64,000 nt of DNA from Cellulomonas sp. NS3 (GCF_024757985.1 NZ_CP103289.1:124001-188000); one strand, 5' to 3'; shown: positions 29,639-39,506, counted from the first letter of the stretch. The notes: generated from the sequence alone by a model not told the origin. Translations and numbers: made by a program.

Positions 29639-31594
29639 ATGACCCACACCCCGGACGGCGACGTGGTCGCCGGTGTCGACGCGGGCGCGATGCTGTCGCT
29701 GGTCGACGAGCTCTCGGCGACCGTCACCGGGGACTTCTCGGTCCAGGACATCCTCCAGGAGCTCGCGGAGGGCGTCACCGACCTGCTCGGCCTCGCCGGC
29801 GCGGGCGTCTCGACGCCGAGCCGCACGGGCGAGCTCCTGGTCGTCGCGTACGCGACGCAGCGCCGCGTCGAGCAGCTCGACCGCGTCCAGGAGGCGCTCC
29901 AGGCGGGCCCGGCACCGGACGCGCACGCCTCCGGGCGCGTCGTGGCGGCGCAGGACCTGCGCACAGAGGGGACCTGGCCGCACTTCCAGCAGCGCGCGAC
30001 CGAGCTCGGGCTGCCGAGCGTCACCGCGGTCCCGCTCCGCGCCCGCGGCGAGGCGCTCGGCGTCCTGACGCTCTACCGCGCGGAGCCGGTGGGCCTCGGG
30101 CGCGGCGAGCTGGCCGCCGTGCGGACGCTCGCGAACCTCGCGGCGTCGTACCTCGTCGTCGCGATCGACCGTGAGGCCGCCGCGCAGGCGCAGGGCGAGC
30201 TCGCGCACCAGGCCGCGCACGACCCGCTGACAGGGCTGCCGACGCGCCGCGTGTTCTTCGAGCAGCTCGACGAGGCGCTCACGCTCGTGCGCCGCGACCT
30301 GTCGACCGTCGGGGTCCTGTTCATCGACGTCGACGGCCTCAAGCGGGTCAACGACACGTACGGGCACGCCCTCGGCGACCAGCTCCTGCTCACGTGCGCC
30401 GAGCGGATCCGGGCGGCGCTGCGGCCCGACGACCTGCTCGCGCGGCTCGCGGGGGACGAGTTCGTGGTCGTGCTCGAGCACCTCGCGTCCGCCGACGCCG
30501 CGTGCGGGGTCGCCCAGCGCATCTGCGACAGCCTCGCGCTGCCCATGCTCACCGAGGGGCACCTCCTGCAGCCGTCCGCGAGCATCGGCATCGCCGTCAG
30601 CGACGAGCCCGGCGTGACGTCCGACCTGCTCGTGTCGCAGGCCGATGCGGCGATGTACCGGGCGAAGCGCCGGCGCAAGGGCAGCTTCCAGCTCTTCGAC
30701 CCCGTCGTGCACGCGTCCGAGCAGGCCGAGGCCATCTCCTACGAGCAGCTGTCGAGCGAGCTCGAGACGGCGATCCGCGAGGAGCAGCTCGAGGTCCACT
30801 ACCAGCCGATCCTCGAGATCATGGACCCGCGGATCGGCTCCGCGCGGCCCGACCCGCTCGCGGCGCCGGGTGCGCTGTACGCGGTCGAGGCGCTCGTGCG
30901 CTGGCGCCACCCCCGGCACGGCCTGCTCTCCGCGGGCGCGTTCATCGGGGCGGCGGTCCGCAGCGGGCTCATCGTCGAGCTCGGCGCGTGGGTCCTGCGC
31001 ACCGCGTGCCGCCAGCTCGTCACGTGGGACGCGGTGCTGGGCCGGCGCGCGCCGCGGCGGCTCTTCGTCAACGTGTCGCCCGCCGAGCTGAGCGACCCCG
31101 GCCTGCTCGAGCGCATCACGCGCGACCTGTCCGCGGCGGGCCTCGCGGGCGACCGGCTCACGCTGGAGATCACCGAGAACGGGCCGCTCGACTCCTCGAC
31201 GTTCCCGGCCGAGGTCATCGACGGCCTGCGCCGGCTCGGCTGCCACCTCGCGATCGACGACTTCGGCACCGGGCACTCGACGCTCGGCCGGGTCGTCGAG
31301 ATCCCCGCGTCGGTGCTCAAGATCGACCAGTCCTTCAGCAACGCGCTCCCGGGCAGCGTCGAGTCGGCCGCGGTCATCTCGTCGGCGCTGCTGCTGGGCC
31401 ACAACCTCCGGCGCACCGTCGTGGTCGAGGGCGTCGAGACCGAGGAGGCCCTGCGCGCGCTGCAGGAGCTCGGCACCACGCACTTCCAGGGCTTCCACCT
31501 CGCGCTGCCGCAGCACCCCGACGCGCTCACGGACGCGATCCTGGAGTCGGCCGGGGCGGGGGAGCGGCGAGCGCTCGGGCGGCTCGGGGCGTAG
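29639..31594 (+). CDS. GAF-GGDEF-EAL cyclic di-GMP enzyme
   Basis: A 651-residue soluble protein. A GAF domain (about 22-178) is followed by a GGDEF domain with the signature AGDEF at 271-275 and an RxxD inhibitory site at 262-265, then an EAL domain with EAL at 417-419 and the later active-site segments (ITENG, AIDDFGTGHS, LKIDQSF). Both catalytic signatures look usable, so it could both make and degrade c-di-GMP, with the GAF domain as the sensor. A TAGCGT hexamer at 29511-29516 may be its -10. The leader is about 115 bases. Confidence 0.93.
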   Translation: MTHTPDGDVVAGVDAGAMLSLVDELSATVTGDFSVQDILQELAEGVTDLLGLAGAGVSTPSRTGELLVVAYATQRRVEQLDRVQEALQAGPAPDAHASGRVVAAQDLRTEGTWPHFQQRATELGLPSVTAVPLRARGEALGVLTLYRAEPVGLGRGELAAVRTLANLAASYLVVAIDREAAAQAQGELAHQAAHDPLTGLPTRRVFFEQLDEALTLVRRDLSTVGVLFIDVDGLKRVNDTYGHALGDQLLLTCAERIRAALRPDDLLARLAGDEFVVVLEHLASADAACGVAQRICDSLALPMLTEGHLLQPSASIGIAVSDEPGVTSDLLVSQADAAMYRAKRRRKGSFQLFDPVVHASEQAEAISYEQLSSELETAIREEQLEVHYQPILEIMDPRIGSARPDPLAAPGALYAVEALVRWRHPRHGLLSAGAFIGAAVRSGLIVELGAWVLRTACRQLVTWDAVLGRRAPRRLFVNVSPAELSDPGLLERITRDLSAAGLAGDRLTLEITENGPLDSSTFPAEVIDGLRRLGCHLAIDDFGTGHSTLGRVVEIPASVLKIDQSFSNALPGSVESAAVISSALLLGHNLRRTVVVEGVETEEALRALQELGTTHFQGFHLALPQHPDALTDAILESAGAGERRALGRLGA

Positions 31595-31646
31595 ACGCGT
31601 CCGGCCACACTCCACGGGTGGCGTCGCGTTGACGGGCGGTCGGGCC

Positions 31647-31683
31647 GACGGCGCCGCCGGTGGTGCACCGGCGACGCGCCGTC
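31647..31683. terminator. Bidirectional hairpin between convergent genes
   Basis: GACGGCG and CGCCGGTG arms pair with CACCGGCG and CGCCGTC across a 2-base bulge and a 3-base loop, placed between the two stop codons. Confidence 0.6.
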
Positions 31684-31691
31684 GTCTCGCG

Positions 31692-32309
31692 TCAGCTCGG
31701 CGGGTACGGCGACTGGCGCAGCAGCCGCGCCAGGTGCGCGGTGTTGGCCGCGAGGGTCGCCGTCGTCGTGGCGGTCTCCTCCGGCGTCTCCTCGAGGTCC
31801 TGGTAGTCCGTCCCCTGCATCGCGGCGCCGACCCAGTAGGTCACGGCCGCGGCGGGGACGGTGAAGCCGACGTCGTTGAGCGCCTGGAACAGCTCGGCGC
31901 TCGTGTGGTGCGCGCCGTCCTCGTTCCCGACGACCGCCACGGCGGCGACCCGGCCGTAGGTGAGCAGGCGTCCCTGGTCGTCGCTCTCGCCGAGCTCGGC
32001 GTCGAGCCGCTCGAGCGCGCGCTTGGTCACGCTGGACGGCTGGCCGAGCCAGATCGGCGTCGCGAGCACGAGGATGTCGGCGGCCAGGACCTGCTCGCGG
32101 ATCGCGGGCCAGGCGTCGCCCTCGCCCATGTCCTTCTCGACGCCCGGCTTGATGTCGTGGTCGACGAGGCGGATCACGGTGCCCGTGACGCCGTGCTCGC
32201 CGAGCGCGTCGAGCACCTGGCGGCCGAGGAGCTCGCTGCTCGACGGGGCGGGGGACGGGGTGAGGGTGCCGACGAGGACGACGGCGGTCAGGTCCGGGGT
32301 GGGGGTCAT
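31692..32309 (-). CDS. Flavodoxin-like NAD(P)H-dependent oxidoreductase
   Basis: A 205-residue protein with a flavodoxin fold: first strand and phosphate-binding loop AVVLVGTLTPSPAPSSSELL (about 8-27), and the flavin-contacting loop LATPIWLGQPSS near residue 85. The family reduces quinones or similar compounds with FMN. The ATG at 32309 is preferred over far-upstream starts. It is convergent with the diguanylate cyclase gene and divergent from the SRAP gene. Confidence 0.88.
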   Translation of the reverse strand: MTPTPDLTAVVLVGTLTPSPAPSSSELLGRQVLDALGEHGVTGTVIRLVDHDIKPGVEKDMGEGDAWPAIREQVLAADILVLATPIWLGQPSSVTKRALERLDAELGESDDQGRLLTYGRVAAVAVVGNEDGAHHTSAELFQALNDVGFTVPAAAVTYWVGAAMQGTDYQDLEETPEETATTTATLAANTAHLARLLRQSPYPPS

Positions 32310-32412
32310 GCCCTCGATCCTGCGAGGGCACGCGTGATCCCGCGACCGGAGCCGGACAGGTGACCGGCTCGCGCGTGGCGGTGTGTGGGCGGCTGCGTCG
32401 AGACTGTGCGGC

Positions 32413-33120
32413 ATGTGCGGCAGGTATGCGAGTACGCGGCGGGACGACGAGCTCGCCGACCAGTACCGGGTCGACCAGATCCTCGGTGAGGCACCGGGCC
32501 CGTCGTGGAACGTCGCGCCGACCGACCCGGTGCGCATCGTGCTCGAGCGCGTCGAGGACGAGCGCCCCCAGCGCCAGCTCCGCACCGTGCGCTGGGGCCT
32601 CGTGCCGTCGTGGGCGAAGGACCCGGGTGTCGGAGCGCGCATGATCAACGCGCGCATCGAGACCGTCACGGAGAAGCCCGCGTTCCGCAAGGCCGCTGCC
32701 CGACGCCGCGCGATCGTGCCGATGGACGGGTACTTCGAGTGGCAGAAGACCCCCGCACGCAAGGTTCCGTACTTCCTCACGGCGGCCGACGGCGCGCAGC
32801 ACGGGCTCGCCGCCGCGGGCCTCTACGAGCTGTGGCCCGACCCGTCCCGCCCCGCCGACGACCCCGCGCGCTGGCTGTGGACCGTCACGGTCATCACGCG
32901 CTCCGCGACCGACGCCCTCGGGCACATCCACGACCGGACCCCGCTGCTGCTGCCCCCCGCGCTGTGGGACGAGTGGCTCGACCTCGGCACGACCTCGACC
33001 GACGACGTGCGCTCGCTGCTCGACGCGGTCCCCGAGCCGCACCTGCTCCCGCGTGAGGTCGGCCCGGCGGTCGGGAACGTGCGCAACAACGGGCCGGAGC
33101 TCGTTGCGCCCGCGGGGTGA
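32413..33120 (+). CDS. SRAP (YedK/HMCES) abasic-site protein
   Basis: A 235-residue protein starting MCGRYAST; after Met removal Cys2 becomes the N-terminal nucleophile that forms a thiazolidine crosslink with abasic sites in single-stranded DNA. The family motifs NVAPTDPV, MINARIETV, GYFEWQK (catalytic Glu) and the later TVITRSATDALGHIHDRTP with its His are all present. It protects abasic sites during replication. The start is fixed by the need for Cys at position 2. Confidence 0.95.
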   Translation: MCGRYASTRRDDELADQYRVDQILGEAPGPSWNVAPTDPVRIVLERVEDERPQRQLRTVRWGLVPSWAKDPGVGARMINARIETVTEKPAFRKAAARRRAIVPMDGYFEWQKTPARKVPYFLTAADGAQHGLAAAGLYELWPDPSRPADDPARWLWTVTVITRSATDALGHIHDRTPLLLPPALWDEWLDLGTTSTDDVRSLLDAVPEPHLLPREVGPAVGNVRNNGPELVAPAG

Positions 33121-33133
33121 ACGCCCCGCGGGC
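33108..33133. terminator. Terminator overlapping the SRAP stop codon
   Basis: GCCCGCGGGG and CCCCGCGGGC pair around a loop that contains the TGA. It separates convergent genes and can act both ways. Confidence 0.65.
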
Positions 33134-33142
33134 GGTCGGGGG

Positions 33143-33472
33143 TCAGCGTCGCGGCGCCGGACGCCGGGGCTTGTACGACCCGGGGACCGGCGTCTCACCG
33201 CGGCGCTTCGCCCGCCGGTACGCCACGAGCATGCAGGGCCACCCGACGACCGCGGCGGGGTAGGCGAGGACGAGCAGGAAGCCCTTCAGGCTGTCGGGGT
33301 AGATCCCCGCGGCGAGCTCCTGGACCATCGGCCACCACACGAATGCGCCGCCGATCAGGAAGAGCGGCATGAGCCAGAACATGAAGAACCGCATGCCGAA
33401 GTGCCACTGGGTCTGGTCCGGGTCGTCGCCCGGGCGTCCGTCCTCGAGGGTGCTCTCCGGCTTCGTCGTCAC
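33143..33472 (-). CDS. Small membrane protein, unknown function
   Basis: A 109-residue protein with two membrane helices (FGMRFFMFWLMPLFLIGGAF and LLVLAYPAAVVGWPCMLVAY), an acidic N-terminus and a basic Pro/Arg C-terminal tail, so both ends are probably cytosolic. No family recognised. Confidence 0.75.
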   Translation of the reverse strand: MTTKPESTLEDGRPGDDPDQTQWHFGMRFFMFWLMPLFLIGGAFVWWPMVQELAAGIYPDSLKGFLLVLAYPAAVVGWPCMLVAYRRAKRRGETPVPGSYKPRRPAPRR

Positions 33473-33548
33473 GCGCCCACGATGGCGCGCGCGCCGGCGG
33501 TGCGCATCCCGAGCGAGGTGGTGAACCGGCTCAAGCGCGCAGGTCAGC

Positions 33549-34724
33549 GTGCCGAAGAGCCAGGACGTGACAGCTGCCGCGCCGTTTCCCCGGAGCCCGT
33601 CGGACGCCTCCCGCCGACCGCGTCCTGGTTTCCTGGCCCTCGCGCTCGCGGGCGTCCTGGGCCTGACGAGCGCGTGCGGTGCGGGGTCCGCCGGAGCTGC
33701 AGGTCAGGCGGCGCCGGCGAGCCCGACGTCGTCGCCCACCCCGGCGGCGACGGCACCTACCGTCGAGGAGCTCGCCGCCGCGCTCCCCGCGCCCGAGCTC
33801 GCGCCCGCGGTCGACGTCCTGGCGGTGACCGCGGCCGCCGTCCCGCAGACCGCGCTCGCCACGGCCGCGCTCCTCGAGGTCAAGGGCCGCGCACCCAGGA
33901 CGGGGTACGACCGCGACCTGTTCGGCAGCGGGTGGGTCGACGTCGACCGCAACGGCTGCGACACCCGCAACGACGTGCTCGCGCGGGACCTCGAGCCGCA
34001 GACGTCCAAGCCCGGCACGCGCGACTGCGTGGTCCTCACCGGGACGCTCGCGGACCCGTACAGCGGCCGCACGATCGAGTTCGTCCGCGGGAACGCGACG
34101 AGCACCGCGGTGCAGGTCGACCACGTCGTGGCGCTGTCCGACGCGTGGCAGAAGGGCGCGCAGCAGTGGGACGAGGCGACGCGGACCCGCTTCGCGAACG
34201 ACCCGATGAACCTGCTGGCCGTCGACGGGCCGCTCAACGCGCAGAAGGGCGACGGCGACACCGCGACCTGGCTGCCGCCGAACAAGCCGTTCCGCTGCGC
34301 GTACGTCGCCCGGCAGGTCGGCGTGAAGTACACGTACGGGCTGTGGGTGACCGAGGCGGAGCGTGCCGCGATGGTGAGCGTGCTGTCGGCGTGCCCGGAC
34401 CAGCCGCTCCCCGAGGGGTCGACCGTCCCACCGCCCCCCGCCCCGGCCGAGCCCTCGCCCGCCCCGCTTGCGCCCGTCGTCGAGCAGCCCGTCGCCCCGC
34501 CGGTCGCCCAGGCACCCGTCGGCGCGACTCCGGTCGTGCCGCTCCCGGTCGTCCCCGCACCCCCCGCTCCCGAACCGCCGCCGGCCGCCGCGCCCGCACC
34601 GGCCGTCGCGTACAAGAACTGCGACGCCGCGCGGGCCGCCGGCGCGGCCCCGGTCCGCGTCGGTGACCCCGGCTACGGCAAGCACCTCGACCGGGACGGG
34701 GACGGGGTCGGCTGCGAGAGCTGA
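33549..34724 (+). CDS. Secreted HNH nuclease (DUF1524/GmrSD-like) with excalibur domain
   Basis: A 391-residue protein. A signal segment with a lipobox-like LTSACG lies at about 30-45. The nuclease domain (about 110-285) has the GYDRDLFGSGWVDVDRNGCD stretch, the VDHVVALSDAW motif with the HNH-type Asp-His, and the NDPMNLLAVDGPLNAQKGD segment. A long Pro/Ala linker leads to a C-terminal excalibur domain (YKNCDAARAAGAAP and DRDGDGVGCES), a calcium-binding, surface-associated module. It is likely an extracellular DNase for nutrition, transformation or competition. AGCGTG before the start is a weak ribosome site, so the exact start is uncertain. Confidence 0.9.
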   Translation: MPKSQDVTAAAPFPRSPSDASRRPRPGFLALALAGVLGLTSACGAGSAGAAGQAAPASPTSSPTPAATAPTVEELAAALPAPELAPAVDVLAVTAAAVPQTALATAALLEVKGRAPRTGYDRDLFGSGWVDVDRNGCDTRNDVLARDLEPQTSKPGTRDCVVLTGTLADPYSGRTIEFVRGNATSTAVQVDHVVALSDAWQKGAQQWDEATRTRFANDPMNLLAVDGPLNAQKGDGDTATWLPPNKPFRCAYVARQVGVKYTYGLWVTEAERAAMVSVLSACPDQPLPEGSTVPPPPAPAEPSPAPLAPVVEQPVAPPVAQAPVGATPVVPLPVVPAPPAPEPPPAAAPAPAVAYKNCDAARAAGAAPVRVGDPGYGKHLDRDGDGVGCES

Positions 34725-34864
34725 GCGCCGGCGCCGGCCTGCCGCACGCGCGCGGCGACGAGCCGCCCGGGAATGCGCGCCCGGGCCGGCGACGTTCCCG
34801 CCCGTGCCGTGGAGGCCACGGCGCAGGAGCCCGGGCGACCGGGCCGGACCCGGAGGCACCGCCC

Positions 34865-35764
34865 ATGCGCGCAGCCCGGCACCACACCTACGGCGACCCC
34901 GACGTCCTCACGGTCGAGGACGCCCCCGAGCCCCACGCGGGCCCGGGCCGCATCCGGGTCCGCGTGCGGGCGGCCAGCGTCAACGCGTTCGACTGGAAGC
35001 TCCGGGCGGGCTGGTTCCAGGAGCGCATGCGGCTCGACCTCCCGGCGATCCCCGGCAAGGACGCGGCCGGCGTCGTCGACGAGGTCGGCGAGGGCGTCAC
35101 GGGCGTGCAGGTCGGCGACCGGGTGTTCGGACTCGGCGACGCGACCACCGCCGATCACGCGGTGCTGAGCACGTGGGCTGCCGCCCCGGACGCGTGGTCG
35201 GACGAGCAGGCCGGCGCCGCGGGCCTCGTGGCCGCGACCGCCGGGGCCGTGCTCGACGCGCTCGGGGACCTCGACGGGAGGACGGTGCTCGTCGAGGGTG
35301 CGGCCGGCGGCGTCGGGAGCGCAGCCGTCGAGCTCGCCGTCGCCCGGGGTGCGCGCGTCATCGGCACCGCGAGCGAGCGCAACCACGAGTTCCTGCGCTC
35401 CCTCGGCGCGACGCCGACGGTCTACGGCGACGGGCTGGCGGAGCGCGTGGCGGCGCTGGCTCCGGGCGGCGTCGACGCCGCGCTCGACACCGCGGGCTCG
35501 GGGTCGCTCGCGGAGATCGTGGCGATCGTCGGCGACCCGGCGAGGGTCGCGACCGTCGCCGACTTCGGTGGCGGCCGGCTCGGGGTGACCGTCACCGGCT
35601 CCGACGACGCGTCCGCCGCGACTCTCGAGGCCGCCGCCGAGGCCGGGGCGCGCGGGACCTACACGCCGCGCGTCGAGGCAGCGTTCCCGCTCGACCGGGT
35701 CGCGGAGGCCCACGCGCACGCCCAGGGCGGGCACACGCAGGGCAAGCTCGTCGTCACGCTCTGA
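34865..35764 (+). CDS. NADP-dependent oxidoreductase, zinc-free MDR family
   Basis: A 299-residue protein like the one at 1126-2064: GroES-like N-terminal domain (ASVNAFDWKLRAGWF) and a nucleotide-binding fold with VEGAAGGVGSAAVELAVA at about 143-160. No zinc-binding cysteines. It probably reduces quinones or enones. Alone, without a nearby regulator. In-frame internal alternatives were rejected because the ATG begins the conserved first strand. Confidence 0.9.
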   Translation: MRAARHHTYGDPDVLTVEDAPEPHAGPGRIRVRVRAASVNAFDWKLRAGWFQERMRLDLPAIPGKDAAGVVDEVGEGVTGVQVGDRVFGLGDATTADHAVLSTWAAAPDAWSDEQAGAAGLVAATAGAVLDALGDLDGRTVLVEGAAGGVGSAAVELAVARGARVIGTASERNHEFLRSLGATPTVYGDGLAERVAALAPGGVDAALDTAGSGSLAEIVAIVGDPARVATVADFGGGRLGVTVTGSDDASAATLEAAAEAGARGTYTPRVEAAFPLDRVAEAHAHAQGGHTQGKLVVTL

Positions 35765-35887
35765 CGCACGGCCGGACGGCCCCGCCCCCGGCTGTGCGCC
35801 GGCCGCGGGGGTCGTGCGCGTCCGACGGGCAGCCGCCGGCGCCCGTCCGGACCCGTGACCGCAGTGCGCCGGCTCGAGCGTCGAGCG

Positions 35888-37447
35888 TCAGCGCGTCTCG
35901 AACGCCCGCGCCATCGCCCGCTGCTCCTCGAGCACCTGGCTCATCCGCGTCTGCACCTCGTCCATCCGCCCGATCGTCGCGGTGATGGCCTGGATGCCGC
36001 GCGCGACCGTCGCGGTGTTCGTCTGGATGTCCTCGACGCGCTCGCCGACGCGCCCGGTGGCCACGGTCGTCTCGCCCGCGAGCTCCTTGACCTCGGTCGC
36101 CACGACCGCGAACCCGCGCCCGGCCTGGCCGGCGCGCGCCGCCTCGATGGTCGCGTTGAGCGCGAGCAGGTTCGTCTGGTCGGCGATGGAGGTGATGACG
36201 CGGATGACGTCGCCGATCGCGGCCGAAGCGTCGCTGAGCGCCTGCACCTCGCCCGCGATCGCGGACGCCTGCGCGACGGCGTCGAGCGCGACGGCACCGG
36301 CCTCCGCGGCGCTCGCGGACAGCTGCTCGACGCTGCCCAGCAGCTCGGTCGCCGCGACCGACTCGCGCGCGGCGCGCCGCAGGATGTCGAGGCGCTGCGA
36401 CACGAGGCGCGCGACGTTGCGCAGCGCGCCCCGGCGGCTGCCGGACAGCTCGATCGTCTCGGTCGCGAAGAAGTCCATCGTCCCGATGACCGCGCCGTCG
36501 ACGATGATGGGCAGGCACACGCCCGAGCGCACGCCGGCCCGCTGCGCCGCGGGGGCGCGCACGCAGTCGGTCAGCTCACCGAGGTCCGGGACGAAGACGA
36601 GGTCACGCGCTCGCCACGCGCGCCCGGAGAGCCCGACGCCCTCCGCGAAGCTCGCACCGAGGGTGACGCGCCGGAACTCGTCCCCGGCGGTGCCCGACTC
36701 GACCGAGAACCGCAGCACGCGCGCCGCGGGGTCGAGCGCCCAGAACGACCCGTACGCCCATCCGAACTCGGACCGCACCGCGTCGAGGGCGGTCTGCACG
36801 GCGGACTGCTCGTCGAGCTGCGACCCGACCTCGGCGACGACCGTCGTGACGGCCATCTGGTCGCGGGCCGCCTCCTCGAGCGTCTCGGCGGACTCGAGCA
36901 TCGCGAGCGTCTGCGAGACGACCTGCGCGAGCGCCCGGAGCACCGCCGGGCGGGTGGCGCTCGTCGTGCCCGGCCGGGACGAGAGGAAGTCCATCATCAT
37001 GACGACGCGGCCGTCGCGGCGGATCGGCAGCGCCATCGCGCCCCGGGCGCCGGCCCGCAGGCTCGCCTCGCCGCGCGCGCAGTTGGCCGGGTGGTCGCCG
37101 AGCTCGACGAGGTCCACGATCTCGTCGCTCGCGAGCGCGACGCCGCACAGCCCGAACCCGCGCGTCATGCGGTGCGTCGTCGTCATCCGGGTGAGGTCCG
37201 CGCCGAGCGAGCCGGTCTGCGCGGCGAGCTCGAGCTCGTCGGACCCCTCGCGCACGCGCCACGCCGACGCGTAGTCGAACCCGAACCCGCTCCGGACGCT
37301 CTCGAGCACCGCCTCGACCCCGGCGCACGACGAGCCGACCTCGCCCAGCTTCTCGACGACGGCGCCGAGCGCGTCGACCTCGGCCGAGGTCCGCCGCGCG
37401 TCCTCGTGCGCCGCCGCCTGCGGCTTCCGCCTCGTGAGCACGCCCAC
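35888..37447 (-). CDS. Soluble chemoreceptor-like protein with two GAF domains
   Basis: A 519-residue protein with no membrane helix. Two GAF domains (about 20-165 and 185-330) precede a methyl-accepting signalling domain whose hairpin tip reads [20 protein letters not shown], the chemoreceptor signature, followed by [10 protein letters not shown]. The tip binds CheA/CheW in the known family. The signalling helices are short. The GTG start at 37447 follows GGGGGACC. No che genes are nearby, so it must work with components elsewhere. Two GAF domains suggest sensing of a small cytosolic molecule. Confidence 0.9.
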   Translation of the reverse strand: MGVLTRRKPQAAAHEDARRTSAEVDALGAVVEKLGEVGSSCAGVEAVLESVRSGFGFDYASAWRVREGSDELELAAQTGSLGADLTRMTTTHRMTRGFGLCGVALASDEIVDLVELGDHPANCARGEASLRAGARGAMALPIRRDGRVVMMMDFLSSRPGTTSATRPAVLRALAQVVSQTLAMLESAETLEEAARDQMAVTTVVAEVGSQLDEQSAVQTALDAVRSEFGWAYGSFWALDPAARVLRFSVESGTAGDEFRRVTLGASFAEGVGLSGRAWRARDLVFVPDLGELTDCVRAPAAQRAGVRSGVCLPIIVDGAVIGTMDFFATETIELSGSRRGALRNVARLVSQRLDILRRAARESVAATELLGSVEQLSASAAEAGAVALDAVAQASAIAGEVQALSDASAAIGDVIRVITSIADQTNLLALNATIEAARAGQAGRGFAVVATEVKELAGETTVATGRVGERVEDIQTNTATVARGIQAITATIGRMDEVQTRMSQVLEEQRAMARAFETR

Positions 37448-37654
37448 CGGGTCCCCCTGTCGTCGCGGCAGGGCGTGGCGCCCTGTCCTCGCCAGGGCGC
37501 GGTGCCGTGGCGCCTGCCCATCGGCGGCCGGGCGGCGCATGTGAGGTGCTGGCCCCAGCGGGCCCTGCGCGCCCGCCGCGCCGACCCGGTGGCGGCCCGT
37601 GTGCACGGGTGCCCGGGGGCCGACGCGACGTGCGCTCCCGGTCCGGCCGTGCGG

Positions 37655-38179
37655 TCACGGCCGGCGGGCTCGCACCCCGAAGCCGGGCGGCTCGGCGACG
37701 TCGGCGAGGTCGACGAACCCGGCGCCGCCGAGCGCGGCGCGCACGCGCGGGACGACGCGGTCCGCCGGGGTGGGTCCGCCGGCGCCGTAGAGCACGTGGA
37801 GCACCGCCCCGGGGCTGAGCACGCGGTGCAGCACGGCGGCCTCGGCGGGTGCGTCGTCGACCCAGAAGACGTTGACGTCGACGGTGAGCGCCACGTCGAC
37901 GCGGCCGCCGAGCGCCCCCGTCACGTCCGCCGGGTCGAGGTCCGCGAGCGCCCGCCCGAGCACCGCGAGGCGGCCGGCCTCGACGTGCGGCGCGTTCCGC
38001 TCGGCGGTCGCCCGCGTCGCGGTGGGGGAGCGGTCGACGGCGAGCAGCCGGCCTGTCGTCAGGGCCGCGCAGATCAGCCCGGCGGACACCCCGGGGCCAC
38101 CGCCGACCTCGAGCACGTGCTCTCCGCCGCAGAGCCCGAGGCGGTCGACGGCCCAGCGCACGCGCTCGGGGACGTTCAT
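37655..38179 (-). CDS. Class I SAM-dependent methyltransferase
   Basis: A 174-residue protein with motif I HVLEVGGGPGVSAGLI (about 20-35), the acidic end of strand 2 (LLAVDRS), motif II DVALTVDVNVFW and a final strand pair. It is small and has no substrate domain; such enzymes methylate small molecules. The ATG at 38179 fits the family N-terminus. Confidence 0.85.
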   Translation of the reverse strand: MNVPERVRWAVDRLGLCGGEHVLEVGGGPGVSAGLICAALTTGRLLAVDRSPTATRATAERNAPHVEAGRLAVLGRALADLDPADVTGALGGRVDVALTVDVNVFWVDDAPAEAAVLHRVLSPGAVLHVLYGAGGPTPADRVVPRVRAALGGAGFVDLADVAEPPGFGVRARRP

Positions 38180-38374
38180 GCGTCCGGTGTACCGCCCAGG
38201 TCTCACCCGGCGCCAGGTATCTCGCGGGCCGCGCCCGCCTCCTCCTGGGGTGCCGGGCTCGTTCTGCCGGGGGGCGCACGGGCCCGGCAGCCAGGTCACC
38301 CGGCGCGCCTGCTGCGGCGGCACCGGGTCGCAGGACCGCGCGGGGGGCGGCACGGTCGCCCGTCGCCGCGGGGG

Positions 38375-39409
38375 TCAGTCGGCTCCCGCGGCGCGGGCGA
38401 ACCGTGCGGAGAGCTCGCGGGCCGCGTCGCGCAGCTCGGGCGGGCCCAGGATCTCGACCTCGCAGCCGAACATCCCGAGGTAGGCGGCGAGCCCGCCCCA
38501 CGACCACGAGCCACTGACGACCCGGCAGCGGTCGGGGCCCAGCGGCTCGACGACGGACTGGCCCCAGGCCCACCGGGCGATGGTGTCGGCCGGTGCGTGC
38601 AGCACGGCCTCGCCCGTGCACGCCCAGCCCGTCCCCGCGAAGCGCTGCGCGACGAAGCCGGCGACGTCGCCGCCGGGCAGCTCGCGCGGCGTGAAGCGCG
38701 GGCCCGTGGGCGTGCGGGGCGTCAGGCGGTCGACGCGGAACGTGCGCCAGTCGGCGCGGTCGAGGTCCCACGCGACGAGGTACCAGCGCCCGCCCCACGT
38801 CACGAGGTGGTGCGGCTCGACGCGGCGTGGCGGCACGGGCGCCGGGTCGGCCGGGCCCCGGTCGGCGCGGTCGGTCGGGGTGCCGTCGCCGCTCGGCTCG
38901 GCCAGGTCGCGCGGGACGGCGTAGTCGAGGCGCAGCACCTCGCGGGCGCGCACCGCGGCGCCCACGGCGACGAGGACGTCGGCGTCGACGCTCGTGCGTG
39001 CGGCGCCGGGCCGGCTGACCGCGGTGACCTGGAGCGCGTCGACCCGGGTCCGCAGCCGCGCGGGCATGACCTGGCGGACGGTCGTGAGCGCGCGCAGGGC
39101 CGCGTCGTCGACCCCGTCGACCCCGGTGTGCGCGGTCTGCAGCGCGACGGAGACGGCGACGGCCTGCTCGTCGTCGAGCAGGAGCGGCGGCATCTCGGCC
39201 CCGGCGCCGAGCCGGTACCCCCCGTCGGGTCCCTTGGTCGCGCGCACCGGGTAGCCGAGGCCGCGCAGGCGGTCGACGTCGCGCCGGACCGTGCGTGGGC
39301 TCACGCCGAGGCGCCCGGCGAGCGCGTCGCCCGGCCAGTCGCGGCGCGACTGCAGGAGCGAGAGCAGCGTCAGCAGCCGGGCGGAGGGGTTCGCGGCCTC
39401 GGTGGTCAT
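38375..39409 (-). CDS. WYL-domain transcriptional regulator
   Basis: A 344-residue protein: N-terminal DeoR-like helix-turn-helix (LAGRLGVSPRTVRRDVDRLR at about 29-48), a WYL domain at about 145-225 (RRVEPHHLVTWGGRWYLVAW holds the WYL-type core) and a WCX C-terminal extension. WYL domains bind nucleotides or other small ligands. It is divergent from the ABC exporter genes with 97 bases between them, which it likely controls. Confidence 0.92.
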   Translation of the reverse strand: MTTEAANPSARLLTLLSLLQSRRDWPGDALAGRLGVSPRTVRRDVDRLRGLGYPVRATKGPDGGYRLGAGAEMPPLLLDDEQAVAVSVALQTAHTGVDGVDDAALRALTTVRQVMPARLRTRVDALQVTAVSRPGAARTSVDADVLVAVGAAVRAREVLRLDYAVPRDLAEPSGDGTPTDRADRGPADPAPVPPRRVEPHHLVTWGGRWYLVAWDLDRADWRTFRVDRLTPRTPTGPRFTPRELPGGDVAGFVAQRFAGTGWACTGEAVLHAPADTIARWAWGQSVVEPLGPDRCRVVSGSWSWGGLAAYLGMFGCEVEILGPPELRDAARELSARFARAAGAD

Positions 39410-39506
39410 GTGCCCATCATGCGTCCGGTAGCGGACAGGATCCGGCCGCTTCTGCCGAGAGAGTGGGGCGTGCCGGCACCACCCGACACCGCTGTGAAGG
39501 AGCACC

